From assembly GCF_014841215.1 (NCBI RefSeq), contig NZ_JACYTR010000021.1:1-64000 (forward strand): a stretch of 64,000 nt of DNA, read 5' to 3'. Made by a program: the position numbers and the translations under genes. Each line of letters begins with the position of its first letter. Position 1 is the stretch's first letter. The DNA comes from Pseudomarimonas arenosa. Its GTDB lineage: Bacteria > Pseudomonadota > Gammaproteobacteria > Xanthomonadales > Xanthomonadaceae. Below, piece by piece: positions 55,691-64,000 of this stretch. The notes below the pieces were generated by a model. It worked only from the letters and a program-made list of their open reading frames with translations, was not told the origin of the DNA and made no database searches.

Positions 55691-57001
55691 ATGTTGCGTG
55701 CAATCTTGGTCCTGATGGTGACGATCTTCCTGGGTGGCTGTGCGACCCAGCAATACCGCTATTACGGTGCGGATTCCTACCGTCGCGGTGATCCCGGATG
55801 GCAGGCAGTAGAGCCGCTGGAGTACAGCGATGCTGGCTACGTCGATGGCGGTTATCGATTCGGGGTGAACTACTACGACTACCCGGACTGGGTTGACTAC
55901 CCCTACTACTACTCCCTGTTCTGGAGTTTCAATCGGGCCTGGGTCGATCCGTTCTGGCACCCGCACTTCTATTACGGTGTCACCTGGTATCCACGGAACT
56001 ACTTCAGCGTCACCTATCGTTATTTCCCCAGCTACCGTTACCACTACGGTCGTCCGTTCTACGCCTATCTCAGCTACTCGCCGTATCGCTACGCCTGGGT
56101 CGATTACTACTACGACTGGTATCCGTGGTACGCGCATTACCCCCACTACTCGCACCGCTACTATGCGCCGCGCTATGGCAATTCGCGCAATGAGGCAGAG
56201 CGTCTGGCACGTCTGCACGGACTGACCCGCGACGCGCGCTACAGTCGCAATCCGCAGCGCTACCACAGCGGCAGTTGGGATCAGACGCAAAGCCGCCGTG
56301 CGGTCGACGCTCAGCGCCAATCGGTGCGCGGCGCCGATCGTTACGGTGAGACCAGTCGTCGACGTGATCCCGCGGTCAGTGGTTTTCAGCGCGGTGTCAG
56401 CGCCGGTGAGTCCGCGTATGGTGATCGCAACGCTCGCAGCGCCAGCTACGGTGAGGCCAGTTCGTCGCGCCGTGAAGCACGTGAATTTTCGCCGCAGCGC
56501 CAGGTCGACTCATCGCGCGCGCCGATGGCCAGCCGCGAAGCCGCGGCCTCCGGTCGAACCTCTCGAATCAACGAGCCGCGCGTTCAATCTCCTCCGGCGC
56601 GCGACGCTAGCCAGCGCGGCATTCCCTATCCGGATCGTTCGTCCAGCGGCACTCTGCCGCAGACGACGCCCCGCTACAGTTCGACGCCACCGGCTGACAG
56701 TTTCAATCGCTCACGGCAGTACGCTCCGCGCAGCACCGAGCGCAGTCGCGAGGCCACCGGCTATAGTCCGCCGCGTGAGCCAATCCGCTACAACGCGCCG
56801 GCCGCGCCGGCACCGAGCTACAGCCCGCCGCCGCGGGTCGACTTTGGCGCTGGCCGGGCCGACGGTGGTCGCGGTGCAGAACGCAGCGCACCGCGTATCG
56901 AGCGCAGCGAACCGGCGCCGCGGTCGGAGCCGGTCGAGCGCGTTGATCGCGGACGCGGTTCGCGCGCCGAAGCGGGTCGATTTGGTGATCGCGAGGACTA
57001 G
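55691..57001 (+). CDS. tyrosine-rich lipoprotein of unknown function
   Basis: The product is a 436-residue lipoprotein precursor with lipobox FLGGC and Cys17 after a short signal (MLRAILVLMVTIFLGGC). The next 145 or so residues contain about 38 tyrosines and many tryptophans in W/Y-x-Y clusters. The C-terminal 270 residues are rich in serine, arginine and proline and look disordered. No domain is recognised. GGGGAG stands before the ATG. The composition suggests a structural or surface-binding role, but that is speculation. The upstream gene yadH is on the same strand after 130 bases. Confidence 0.75.
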   Translation: MLRAILVLMVTIFLGGCATQQYRYYGADSYRRGDPGWQAVEPLEYSDAGYVDGGYRFGVNYYDYPDWVDYPYYYSLFWSFNRAWVDPFWHPHFYYGVTWYPRNYFSVTYRYFPSYRYHYGRPFYAYLSYSPYRYAWVDYYYDWYPWYAHYPHYSHRYYAPRYGNSRNEAERLARLHGLTRDARYSRNPQRYHSGSWDQTQSRRAVDAQRQSVRGADRYGETSRRRDPAVSGFQRGVSAGESAYGDRNARSASYGEASSSRREAREFSPQRQVDSSRAPMASREAAASGRTSRINEPRVQSPPARDASQRGIPYPDRSSSGTLPQTTPRYSSTPPADSFNRSRQYAPRSTERSREATGYSPPREPIRYNAPAAPAPSYSPPPRVDFGAGRADGGRGAERSAPRIERSEPAPRSEPVERVDRGRGSRAEAGRFGDRED

Positions 57002-57643
57002 CTAAACGTGCGCGGTCTCGCAGATCTGCCAGCCTGATCGACGTAAGGTGCAGGGCAGGGCGTACGGTGTACACTGCCTGCCCGAACACGTCGGCATTTG
57101 ACCTGCCGCGACCAGTATCGACTGACGCTTCAGGTCATCCCGGTTCCGGCGCCCGGATCAAGGTCATCTGGATACCCCCTGTTCTAGCGACCCCCCGGGC
57201 GCCGGTCCTTTCCGGGCCGGCGACGCACGAGGCTGCGACGTGGTAGCTCGCTGGAAAAGGCCCTGCAGGCGGATAATCACGCCCGCGCGGCCGAGGGAGG
57301 CTGGCCGCGCGGACGTGGAGCGTCCCCGACTTGCACGACGACCGGCCCCTGTTCATTCCGGTCTGACGACGGTGCGCTTCGCCAAGGCGGGTGCAGGCAA
57401 GCAGGATGCAGGAAGCGTTCCAGGTCGGTTTACACTTGTCGGCATGAGCCTCGAGCAGCACAGTCATGCGACTGTACGGCGGCAGCGCCCGCGAGTCCGG
57501 GCCTGTACCGGACGGGTGGGACTTGAAGTCGAACAGGATGTTCAAACTTCAAGTTGCCAGGGTTAGTAGGGCCTGCCGTGAGACGGTCGCACGGCGCCGC
57601 CCGATCGAACTTCAAGCCGCAGATCAAGCAGAGCAAAGTCAAG
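57002..57643. other. long gap before mnmG
   Basis: These 642 bases hold no gene that I can support. GGGCAGG (57053) and CCTGCCC (57077) could form a hairpin after the lipoprotein gene, and CGCCGG/CCGGCG form another at 57200-57222; neither has a T-run. A reverse open frame of 136 codons looks like chance. No tRNA, 4.5S, 6S, tmRNA or RNase P RNA motif was recognised. It may contain the mnmG promoter and leader. Confidence 0.5.
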
Positions 57644-59527
57644 ATGAGCAGCAATCAGTTCGATGTCATTGTGGTGGGCGGCGGTCACAGCGGCACTGAG
57701 GCGGCGCTGGCCGCGGCCCGGGCCGGCGCGCGTACCTTGCTGTTAAGCCATAACATCGAAACGATCGGCGCGATGAGCTGCAACCCGGCCATCGGCGGTA
57801 TCGGCAAGGGCCATCTTGTGAAGGAAATCGACGCCCTCGGCGGGGTGATGGCGCGGGCCGCCGATCGCGCCGGCATCCAGTGGCGTACCCTGAACGCCAG
57901 CAAGGGCCCAGCAGTGCGGGCGACCCGCTGCCAGGCCGACCGAGCCCTGTATCGGTCGGCGATCCGCCAGGCGGTGGAAACCCAGCCCAACCTGACCCTG
58001 TTTCAGGCCGCAGTCGATGATCTGCTGATCGAACAGGATCAGGTGCGGGGTGTCACCACTCAGCTGGGTCTACGCTTCCTGGCCGCCAATGTGGTACTCA
58101 CCGCCGGTACCTTTCTGGCCGGCAAGATTCATGTCGGCCAGACCCAGTATGCCGGCGGCCGCGCCGGCGATCCGCCGGCCCTGGCCCTGGCCGAGAAGCT
58201 ACGCGAGGGGCGTTTCCAGGTGTCGCGGCTGAAGACCGGCACGCCGCCGCGCATCGATGGCCGCACGCTGGATTACCGCGTGATGGAGGAACAACCCGGC
58301 GACGATCCGCGGCCGGTGTTTTCCTTTGTCGGCTCGCACGCCGATCAGCCGGCCCAGGTCAGCTGCTGGATCACCCATACCACCGAGCGCACCCACGAGA
58401 TCATCCGCGGCGCCCTCGATCGTTCGCCGCTGTATTCGGGGCAGATCGAGGGCATCGGCCCGCGCTACTGCCCGTCGATCGAAGACAAGGTGGTGCGCTT
58501 TGCCGACAAGGCCTCGCACCAGATCTTTGTCGAGCCCGAAGGCCTGGATGTGGTGGAGATCTATCCCAATGGCATTTCCACCTCGCTGCCGTTTGATGTG
58601 CAACTCGACCTGGTGCACAGCATTCGCGGTTTTGAGCAGGCGCATATCACTCGGCCCGGCTATGCCATCGAGTACGACTTCTTTGATCCGCGTGGGCTGA
58701 AAGCCAGCCTCGAGACCAAGGCCGTCGCCGGCCTGTTCTTCGCCGGACAGATCAACGGAACCACCGGCTATGAGGAAGCCGCCGCCCAGGGCCTGATCGC
58801 CGGCCTCAATGCCGCGTTGCGCAGCCAAGGCCGCGAGGCCTGGAGTCCGCGTCGCGACCAGGCCTATATCGGTGTGCTGATCGATGATCTGATCACCCAT
58901 GGCACCAATGAGCCCTACCGCATGTTCACCTCGCGTGCCGAGTACCGGCTGCAATTGCGCGAGGACAATGCCGATGCCCGCCTGACGCCCACCGGCCGCG
59001 AGTTCGGGCTGGTCGACGAGGCACGCTGGCAGCGCTTTGCCGCCAAGCGCGAGCAGGTCGAGCGGGAGTCGGCGCGACTGAAGGCGCTGTGGGCGACACC
59101 GGGCAATCAGCTCGGTCAAGCCATCGAGCGTCAGTTGGGCCTGAGCATCAGCCGTGAGACGCCGGTGCTGGATCTGTTGAAGCGACCCGAACTGCGCTAC
59201 CAGCAGCTGCTGCAGATCGAGGCCCTGCAGCCGGGGGTCGACGATGCCGCGGTGATCGAGCAGATCGAAATCGGGGTGAAATACGCCGGCTACCTCAATC
59301 GACAGCAGGAAGAGATCGAACGCCTGCAACGCAATGAAGCCACCACCATCCCACTCGAGTTCGACTACCAAGCGGTGCGCGGGCTGTCGGCTGAGGTGTC
59401 GCAGAAGCTACAACGGGTGCGGCCGGAAACGATAGGCCAGGCGTTGCGCATTCCGGGCGTCACCCCGGCGGCGATCTCCCTGCTGCTGGTGCACCTGCGA
59501 CGTCAGGCGCCGCGCAGTGCGGCCTGA
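57644..59527 (+). CDS. mnmG: tRNA uridine-5-carboxymethylaminomethyl synthesis enzyme MnmG
   Basis: MnmG (GidA) is the FAD-dependent partner of MnmE in modification of U34 in tRNA. The 627-residue protein begins with the dinucleotide-binding [20 protein letters not shown], followed by [15 protein letters not shown] and the family signature [13 protein letters not shown] with the catalytic cysteine. A second signature is [19 protein letters not shown]. The ATG before [13 protein letters not shown] was chosen, 30 codons inside the open frame. Here mnmG lies 17 kb from mnmE, and not directly beside it. Confidence 0.96.
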   Translation: MSSNQFDVIVVGGGHSGTEAALAAARAGARTLLLSHNIETIGAMSCNPAIGGIGKGHLVKEIDALGGVMARAADRAGIQWRTLNASKGPAVRATRCQADRALYRSAIRQAVETQPNLTLFQAAVDDLLIEQDQVRGVTTQLGLRFLAANVVLTAGTFLAGKIHVGQTQYAGGRAGDPPALALAEKLREGRFQVSRLKTGTPPRIDGRTLDYRVMEEQPGDDPRPVFSFVGSHADQPAQVSCWITHTTERTHEIIRGALDRSPLYSGQIEGIGPRYCPSIEDKVVRFADKASHQIFVEPEGLDVVEIYPNGISTSLPFDVQLDLVHSIRGFEQAHITRPGYAIEYDFFDPRGLKASLETKAVAGLFFAGQINGTTGYEEAAAQGLIAGLNAALRSQGREAWSPRRDQAYIGVLIDDLITHGTNEPYRMFTSRAEYRLQLREDNADARLTPTGREFGLVDEARWQRFAAKREQVERESARLKALWATPGNQLGQAIERQLGLSISRETPVLDLLKRPELRYQQLLQIEALQPGVDDAAVIEQIEIGVKYAGYLNRQQEEIERLQRNEATTIPLEFDYQAVRGLSAEVSQKLQRVRPETIGQALRIPGVTPAAISLLLVHLRRQAPRSAA

Positions 59528-59633
59528 TGGACAAAGGGCCGATTGCGCCGACCGAAGGCCGGGCCGCTAGCGTCACGTTCATTCGTCCCAGGCTAAAGTG
59601 CCTGCCCCACCGCCCTAGCGCCAACTCGCACCG

Positions 59634-60263
59634 ATGAGCGAGGAGTACGAACGCCATTTCCGCGAATTGCTGGCCCGCCGACGGCGCCTGCGCAAGCTGC
59701 TGCGGCCGTTGCCACGCCGTGCCAATGTGCGGCGCTATCCGGTCGTCAAGTGGTTTGCCGAAGCGGCACGCAAGCGGCCTTTCCTGTGGTCGTTGAAGCG
59801 CGAGAATGTGCTGCCGGCGCTGTATCTGGGCTCGATCGTTTCGCTTTGGCCCTTGTATGGTTTCCAATTGGTGGTGGCGGTGTTCGTCGCCCTTTACGCG
59901 CGGGCCAATCTGACCATCACCGTTGCCCTGCAATTCATCACCAACCCGCTGACCCTGATTCCGATTTATGGCTTCACCTATTGGGTCGGGCGCAAGGTGA
60001 TGGGTTGGATGGGGGTGGACACCGAGTTTCCCAGCAAGCTGAGTTTCGAGAACATGGCCGAAGCCGGCTGGGACGTGCTGGCGGCGCTGTTCCTCGGCGG
60101 CCTGGTGGTTGGCCTGGGGGTGGCGCTGATCTGCGATGTCAGCTGGCGCCTGTTGTCCTGGGAAGCGCGGGTGTTCCGCAATCGGCTGGCAGCGCATCGT
60201 ATTCGCAAGGAGCTGATGGAAGCGGCCGCCAAGGATCGCTCGGGTGGCGATCCGGCGCAGTAG
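59634..60263 (+). CDS. DUF2062 membrane protein
   Basis: The 209-residue protein has a basic N-terminus (ARRRRLRKLLRPLPRR) and three or four hydrophobic segments. The typical DUF2062 core reads NVLPALYLGSIVSLWPLYGFQLVVA and ITNPLTLIPIYGFTYWVGRKVMG. Function is not known for this family. It stands alone between mnmG and putA, 106 bases after mnmG. Confidence 0.85.
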   Translation: MSEEYERHFRELLARRRRLRKLLRPLPRRANVRRYPVVKWFAEAARKRPFLWSLKRENVLPALYLGSIVSLWPLYGFQLVVAVFVALYARANLTITVALQFITNPLTLIPIYGFTYWVGRKVMGWMGVDTEFPSKLSFENMAEAGWDVLAALFLGGLVVGLGVALICDVSWRLLSWEARVFRNRLAAHRIRKELMEAAAKDRSGGDPAQ

Positions 60264-60437
60264 GCCCAACACCGGGTTCCATCGTGCTCAAACAAACGTT
60301 CGCTTTCGGCGCTGGGCATCAACTTATGCAAGCCAGTTTGTCAGCGCTCAGCTCGAGGGGTGGCGCAAGCGGTAGCGCCACCCTACACTGAGGCCCCCGC
60401 GCGCATTCCGTGCGCGTTTTTGTTTGGCGAGCCGTCA

Positions 60438-63400
60438 GTGAGCGTCATTCTTACCAGCGAACTTCCGAAGGCTGATCCGCGCCGTGCGGCGATCACCGCC
60501 GCCTGGGCACGCGATGAGCGCGAGCATGTCAAATCCTTGTTGGCCGAATTGGGCGACGACCCGACCGAGCATGCCGCGGTGCAGCGCCTGGCCACCGGCC
60601 TGGTCGAACGGGTGCGGGTCAAGGCCGAAGATCAGGGCGCGATCGAAGCCTTTATGCGCCAGTACGATCTGTCTTCCGAGGAAGGCGTGCTGCTGATGTG
60701 CGTGGCCGAAGCCCTGCTGCGGATTCCCGATCAGGACACCGCCGACAAACTGATCCGCGACAAGCTCGGCGATGCCAACTGGAAAAAGCATCTTGGCGAG
60801 AGCGATTCACTGTTCGTCAATGCCTCGACCTGGGGTTTGATGCTGACCGGCAAGGTGGTCAACCTCAACGAAGAGACCCGGCACAATTTCACCGGCGCGC
60901 TGAAGCGTCTGGTCGGGCGCGCCGGTGAACCGGTGATCCGCCTGGCGGTGCGTCAGGCGATGCGCATCATGGGTCATCAGTTCGTCATGGGGCGCACCAT
61001 TGCCGAGGCGCTGAAGCGTTCGAAGAAGGCCGACAACGCCAACTACCGCTACAGCTTCGACATGCTCGGCGAGGCCGCATTCACCGCCCGCGACGCGGCA
61101 CGTTATCTGGAGGCCTATCGCAAGGCGATTCAGGCGATTGGTGCCAGCGGCCCTAACGGAACCTACGTCGGCAGTGATGTGTTCGCCGCGCCCAGCATCT
61201 CGGTGAAACTCTCGGCTTTGCATCCGCGCTACGAGATTGGCAAGCGCGCCCGCGTACACGCCGAACTGACCCCGAAGGTGCTGGAGCTGGCCCAGCTGGC
61301 GCGTGCCCAGGGCATCGGTTTCACCATCGATGCCGAAGAGGCCGATCGGCTTGAGCTCAGTCTCGACGTGATTGTCGGCGCCTACAGCGATGCCTCGTTG
61401 GCCGGTTGGCAGGGCTACGGTCTGGCGGTGCAGGCCTACCAGAAGCGCGCCCCCTATGTGCTCGATTATCTGGCGCAGAGCGCGCGCGAAGTCGGCCGGC
61501 GCATGCCGGTGCGTCTGGTCAAGGGCGCGTACTGGGATAGCGAAGTCAAGCGCGCGCAAGTCGATGGCTATGTGGGCTATCCAGTGTTCACCCGCAAGCC
61601 GAATACCGATGTCAGTTATCTGGCCTGCGCCAAGCGCATGCTGGCCGCGACCGACGCGTTTTACCCGATGTTCGCTACCCACAACGCCCACACCATTGCG
61701 GCCATACAGCGCATGGCCAATGGCAAGCCGTTCGAGTTCCAGCGCCTGCATGGCATGGGCAAGGATCTCTACGATGAGGTGGTGGCGAAAGACAAACTTG
61801 CCGTGCCCTGCCGCGTCTACGCGCCGGTCGGCAGCCACGAAGACCTGCTGCCGTACCTGGTACGCCGTCTGTTGGAAAACGGTGCCAACACCAGCTTCGT
61901 CAACAAGATCACCGATGAAAGTCTGAGCCCGGAACAACTGGTGGCCGACCCGGTGCGCACCGTGGCCGGCTTTGATTCCATTCCCCACCCAAAAATCCCG
62001 CAGCCGGTCGCCTTGTATGGCGACGGAAGGAAGAACTCCATGGGCATCAATCTTGCCAACGACAACGACCTGCGTGCACTGGCCGACAAGATCAATGCAG
62101 CGGTCAAGGAATGGAAGGCCGGTCCGCTGGTGCCCGGTGCCAAGACTGCGGGACTCATCGTCCCGGTCAGCTCGCCGGCGGATCGTCGCGTTAAGGTGGG
62201 TGAATGGCAGGCCGCTGACAGCGCTACCGTTGAGAAGGCGCTGGAAAACGCCGAAGCCGCACAGGGCGACTGGGATCGCCTGCCGGTGGCCTCACGCGCT
62301 GCCATCCTCGAACATGCCGCGGATCTGATGGAAGCGCGGATGCCCGAGTTCATGGCTCTGTGTACCCGCGAAGCCGGCAAGACCATGCTCGATGGCATCG
62401 CCGAAGTGCGCGAAGCGGTCGACTTTCTGCGCTACTACGCTCAGCAGGCACGGCGGCTGTTCGGCCATCCGGAGAAGCTGCCGGGGCCGACCGGTGAATC
62501 GAACGAGCTGTACCTGCACGGCCGCGGCGTATTCGTCTGCATCAGCCCGTGGAATTTCCCACTGGCCATTTTCGTCGGCCAGGTTGCCGCCGCCCTGGTC
62601 GCCGGCAACAGCGTGCTGGCCAAGCCCGCCGAGCAGACCACCCTGGTCGGCCATGCCGCAGTGAAGCTGCTGCATGAGGCCGGTGTGCCGGAAACGGTGC
62701 TGCAATACCTGCCGGGCGACGGCGCCACCGTTGGCGCCGCTTTGACCCGCGATCCGCGCATCTGTGGTGTGGCCTTTACCGGCTCGACCGAAACCGCCCG
62801 TGCGATCAATCGCGCCATGGCTGCGCGCGACGCCGCAATCGGTGTGCTGATCGCCGAAACCGGCGGCCAGAACGCGCTGATTGCCGATTCTTCCTCCCTG
62901 CCTGAACAGCTGGTTAAGGATGCGATAACCGCCGCGTTTGGTTCGGCCGGCCAGCGCTGCTCGGCGGCGCGCATCCTGTTCGTGCAGAAGGACATCGCTG
63001 ACAAGGTCATCAGCATGTTGAGCGGCGCCATGGACGAGCTGAAGGTTGGCGATCCGGGGCTGCTGTCGACCGATGTTGGCCCGGTGATCGATGAGGATGC
63101 GCGGCAGATTCTGGTCAAGCACGCCGAACGGATGAACAAGGAAGCTCAGCTGATCAAGGAAGTGCAACTCAGTGATGAGTGTGCCGAAGGCACCTTCTTT
63201 GCACCGCGCGCCTATGAAATCGATTCATTGAGCCGCCTCACCCGCGAGGTGTTTGGTCCGATCCTGCACGTGATCCGCTTCGACGGCGACAAGCTCGACC
63301 AGGTGATCGACGCCATCAATGCCACTGGCTATGGCCTTACCCTGGGCATCCATTCGCGCATCGATGAAACCATCGAGCGGATCTCGCGCCGGGTCAAGGT

Positions 63401-63596
63401 GGGCAACTGCTACGTCAACCGCAATCAGATCGGTGCCGTGGTCGGGGTGCAACCGTTTGGTGGCGAAGGCCTGTCCGGCACCGGTCCGAAGGCCGGTGGC
63501 CCGCACTACCTGCTGCGCTTTGCCAACGAGCGCACCTTGACTATCAATACCACCGCAGCGGGCGGCAATGCCTCCTTGCTGACACTGGGCGACTGA
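60438..63596 (+). CDS. putA: bifunctional proline dehydrogenase/P5C dehydrogenase
   Basis: PutA oxidises proline to glutamate in two steps with FAD and NAD. The 1052-residue frame begins at a GTG before SVILTSELP. The proline dehydrogenase barrel contains RLVKGAYWDSEVKRAQ and FATHNAHTIAAI. The aldehyde dehydrogenase half has the glutamate of AETGGQNALIA near residue 806 and the catalytic cysteine of GSAGQRCSAARILF near 840. The ribbon-helix-helix DNA-binding domain of trifunctional PutA is missing, so it is a minimal PutA without self-repression. No proline permease or PutR is adjacent. Confidence 0.93.
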   Translation: MSVILTSELPKADPRRAAITAAWARDEREHVKSLLAELGDDPTEHAAVQRLATGLVERVRVKAEDQGAIEAFMRQYDLSSEEGVLLMCVAEALLRIPDQDTADKLIRDKLGDANWKKHLGESDSLFVNASTWGLMLTGKVVNLNEETRHNFTGALKRLVGRAGEPVIRLAVRQAMRIMGHQFVMGRTIAEALKRSKKADNANYRYSFDMLGEAAFTARDAARYLEAYRKAIQAIGASGPNGTYVGSDVFAAPSISVKLSALHPRYEIGKRARVHAELTPKVLELAQLARAQGIGFTIDAEEADRLELSLDVIVGAYSDASLAGWQGYGLAVQAYQKRAPYVLDYLAQSAREVGRRMPVRLVKGAYWDSEVKRAQVDGYVGYPVFTRKPNTDVSYLACAKRMLAATDAFYPMFATHNAHTIAAIQRMANGKPFEFQRLHGMGKDLYDEVVAKDKLAVPCRVYAPVGSHEDLLPYLVRRLLENGANTSFVNKITDESLSPEQLVADPVRTVAGFDSIPHPKIPQPVALYGDGRKNSMGINLANDNDLRALADKINAAVKEWKAGPLVPGAKTAGLIVPVSSPADRRVKVGEWQAADSATVEKALENAEAAQGDWDRLPVASRAAILEHAADLMEARMPEFMALCTREAGKTMLDGIAEVREAVDFLRYYAQQARRLFGHPEKLPGPTGESNELYLHGRGVFVCISPWNFPLAIFVGQVAAALVAGNSVLAKPAEQTTLVGHAAVKLLHEAGVPETVLQYLPGDGATVGAALTRDPRICGVAFTGSTETARAINRAMAARDAAIGVLIAETGGQNALIADSSSLPEQLVKDAITAAFGSAGQRCSAARILFVQKDIADKVISMLSGAMDELKVGDPGLLSTDVGPVIDEDARQILVKHAERMNKEAQLIKEVQLSDECAEGTFFAPRAYEIDSLSRLTREVFGPILHVIRFDGDKLDQVIDAINATGYGLTLGIHSRIDETIERISRRVKVGNCYVNRNQIGAVVGVQPFGGEGLSGTGPKAGGPHYLLRFANERTLTINTTAAGGNASLLTLGD

Positions 63597-63617
63597 GGTC
63601 GCCCGGCTGGCCTTGGC

Positions 63618-64000
63618 ATGCAAAGCCTGGCCCACATAGCGCTGCTAGTGCGCGACTACGACGAAGCCATCCGCTTCTATGTCGACCTATTGGGCTTTGA
63701 ATTGTTGCAAGACACGGAGCAACCACAGCAACACAAGCGCTGGGTGGTGGTGAAGCCGCCAGGCCCCGGTCCTGGCTGTTCGCTGCTCTTGGCGCGAGCA
63801 GTCGGCGACGTGCAGCTGGCCTGTGTCGGCAATCAGAGCGGTGGAAGAGTGTTCCTGTTCTTGCAGACCGATGACTTCGAACGCGACTATCGGCGTTATT
63901 GCGCGGCCGGGGTGCGCTTTGTCCGAGCCCCGGCCGAGCACGACTACGGCAAGGTGGCGGTGTTCGAGGATCTGTACGGCAATCGCTGGGACCTGCTGCA
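63618..64000 (+). CDS. VOC-fold (glyoxalase/bleomycin-resistance) protein, cut by window end
   Basis: An open frame starts at an ATG 21 bases after putA and runs off the end. The first residues read AHIALLVRDYDEAIRFYVDLLGFELL, a typical glyoxalase/VOC half. LYGNRWDLL near the visible end is the matching second-half strand. Metal ligands and substrate cannot be assigned from the visible part. The gene probably ends shortly after the window. Confidence 0.75.
   Translation, partial: MQSLAHIALLVRDYDEAIRFYVDLLGFELLQDTEQPQQHKRWVVVKPPGPGPGCSLLLARAVGDVQLACVGNQSGGRVFLFLQTDDFERDYRRYCAAGVRFVRAPAEHDYGKVAVFEDLYGNRWDLL

Noticed and set aside
57135-57545. Reverse open frame of 136 codons before mnmG
   Set aside because: No recognisable domain, no ribosome site and arginine/proline/cysteine-rich chance composition.

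Overview
The window is a chromosomal replication-origin region from a high-GC gammaproteobacterium of the Xanthomonadales (Lysobacterales) type, probably close to Rhodanobacteraceae. The block dnaA-dnaN-recF-gyrB, followed after a few genes by tonB-exbB-exbD1-exbD2, matches the order I know from Xanthomonas. On the other side of dnaA lie rpmH-rnpA-yidC-mnmE on the opposite strand. No sequence search was run, so the lineage is an inference from gene order and composition.

Layout. Bases 1-8 kb: an AraC-type/HDOD fusion, ubiJ-ubiB (ubiquinone synthesis), an HD-GYP protein between two paralogous small genes, and a secreted cyclophilin. 8-13 kb: a divergent degenerate TIR-like gene, the modABC molybdate importer and a secreted beta-propeller protein. 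12.6-19.2 kb: a tetR-mfp-rnd-omf multidrug efflux operon behind a perfect 28-bp palindromic operator. 19-23 kb: aceK, then an fbp/2OG-oxygenase pair on the other strand. 23-30 kb: the TonB energy-transducing operon with a clear terminator, a TPR protein, and an ATP-grasp/inactive-transglutaminase membrane pair. 30-36 kb: gyrB, recF, dnaN, the putative oriC and dnaA. 36-40 kb: rpmH, rnpA, yidC, mnmE.

40.2-42.4 kb is the most interesting part. It is a 2.2-kb island inserted exactly at the 3' end of mnmE (trmE), bounded by an 18-bp direct repeat that encodes the FCIGK-stop tail of MnmE. This is the site used by SGI1-type islands. The cargo is one small winged-helix-like protein overlapping a dGTPase-family HD nucleotidase, and no integrase is present. 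It looks like a minimal, possibly antiphage, trmE-borne island.

42.4-57 kb: an orphan histidine kinase, a giant secreted protein with 14 RCC1 blades, two unrelated ABC-2 export systems (natAB-like and yadGH-like), a TAP-type hydrolase, ferredoxin-NADP reductase and a tyrosine-rich lipoprotein. 57-64 kb: mnmG, a DUF2062 membrane protein, putA and a truncated VOC-fold gene running off the end.

The secreted cyclophilin and the RCC1 protein share an unnamed C-terminal module (W-W/Y...SG-W/R-G...WY-x-Y), seen three times here. Two heptamer-repeat tracts flank the natAB-like genes, and a 56-bp dispersed repeat occurs next to both the HDOD fusion gene and mnmE. I found no tRNA, rRNA or CRISPR array.
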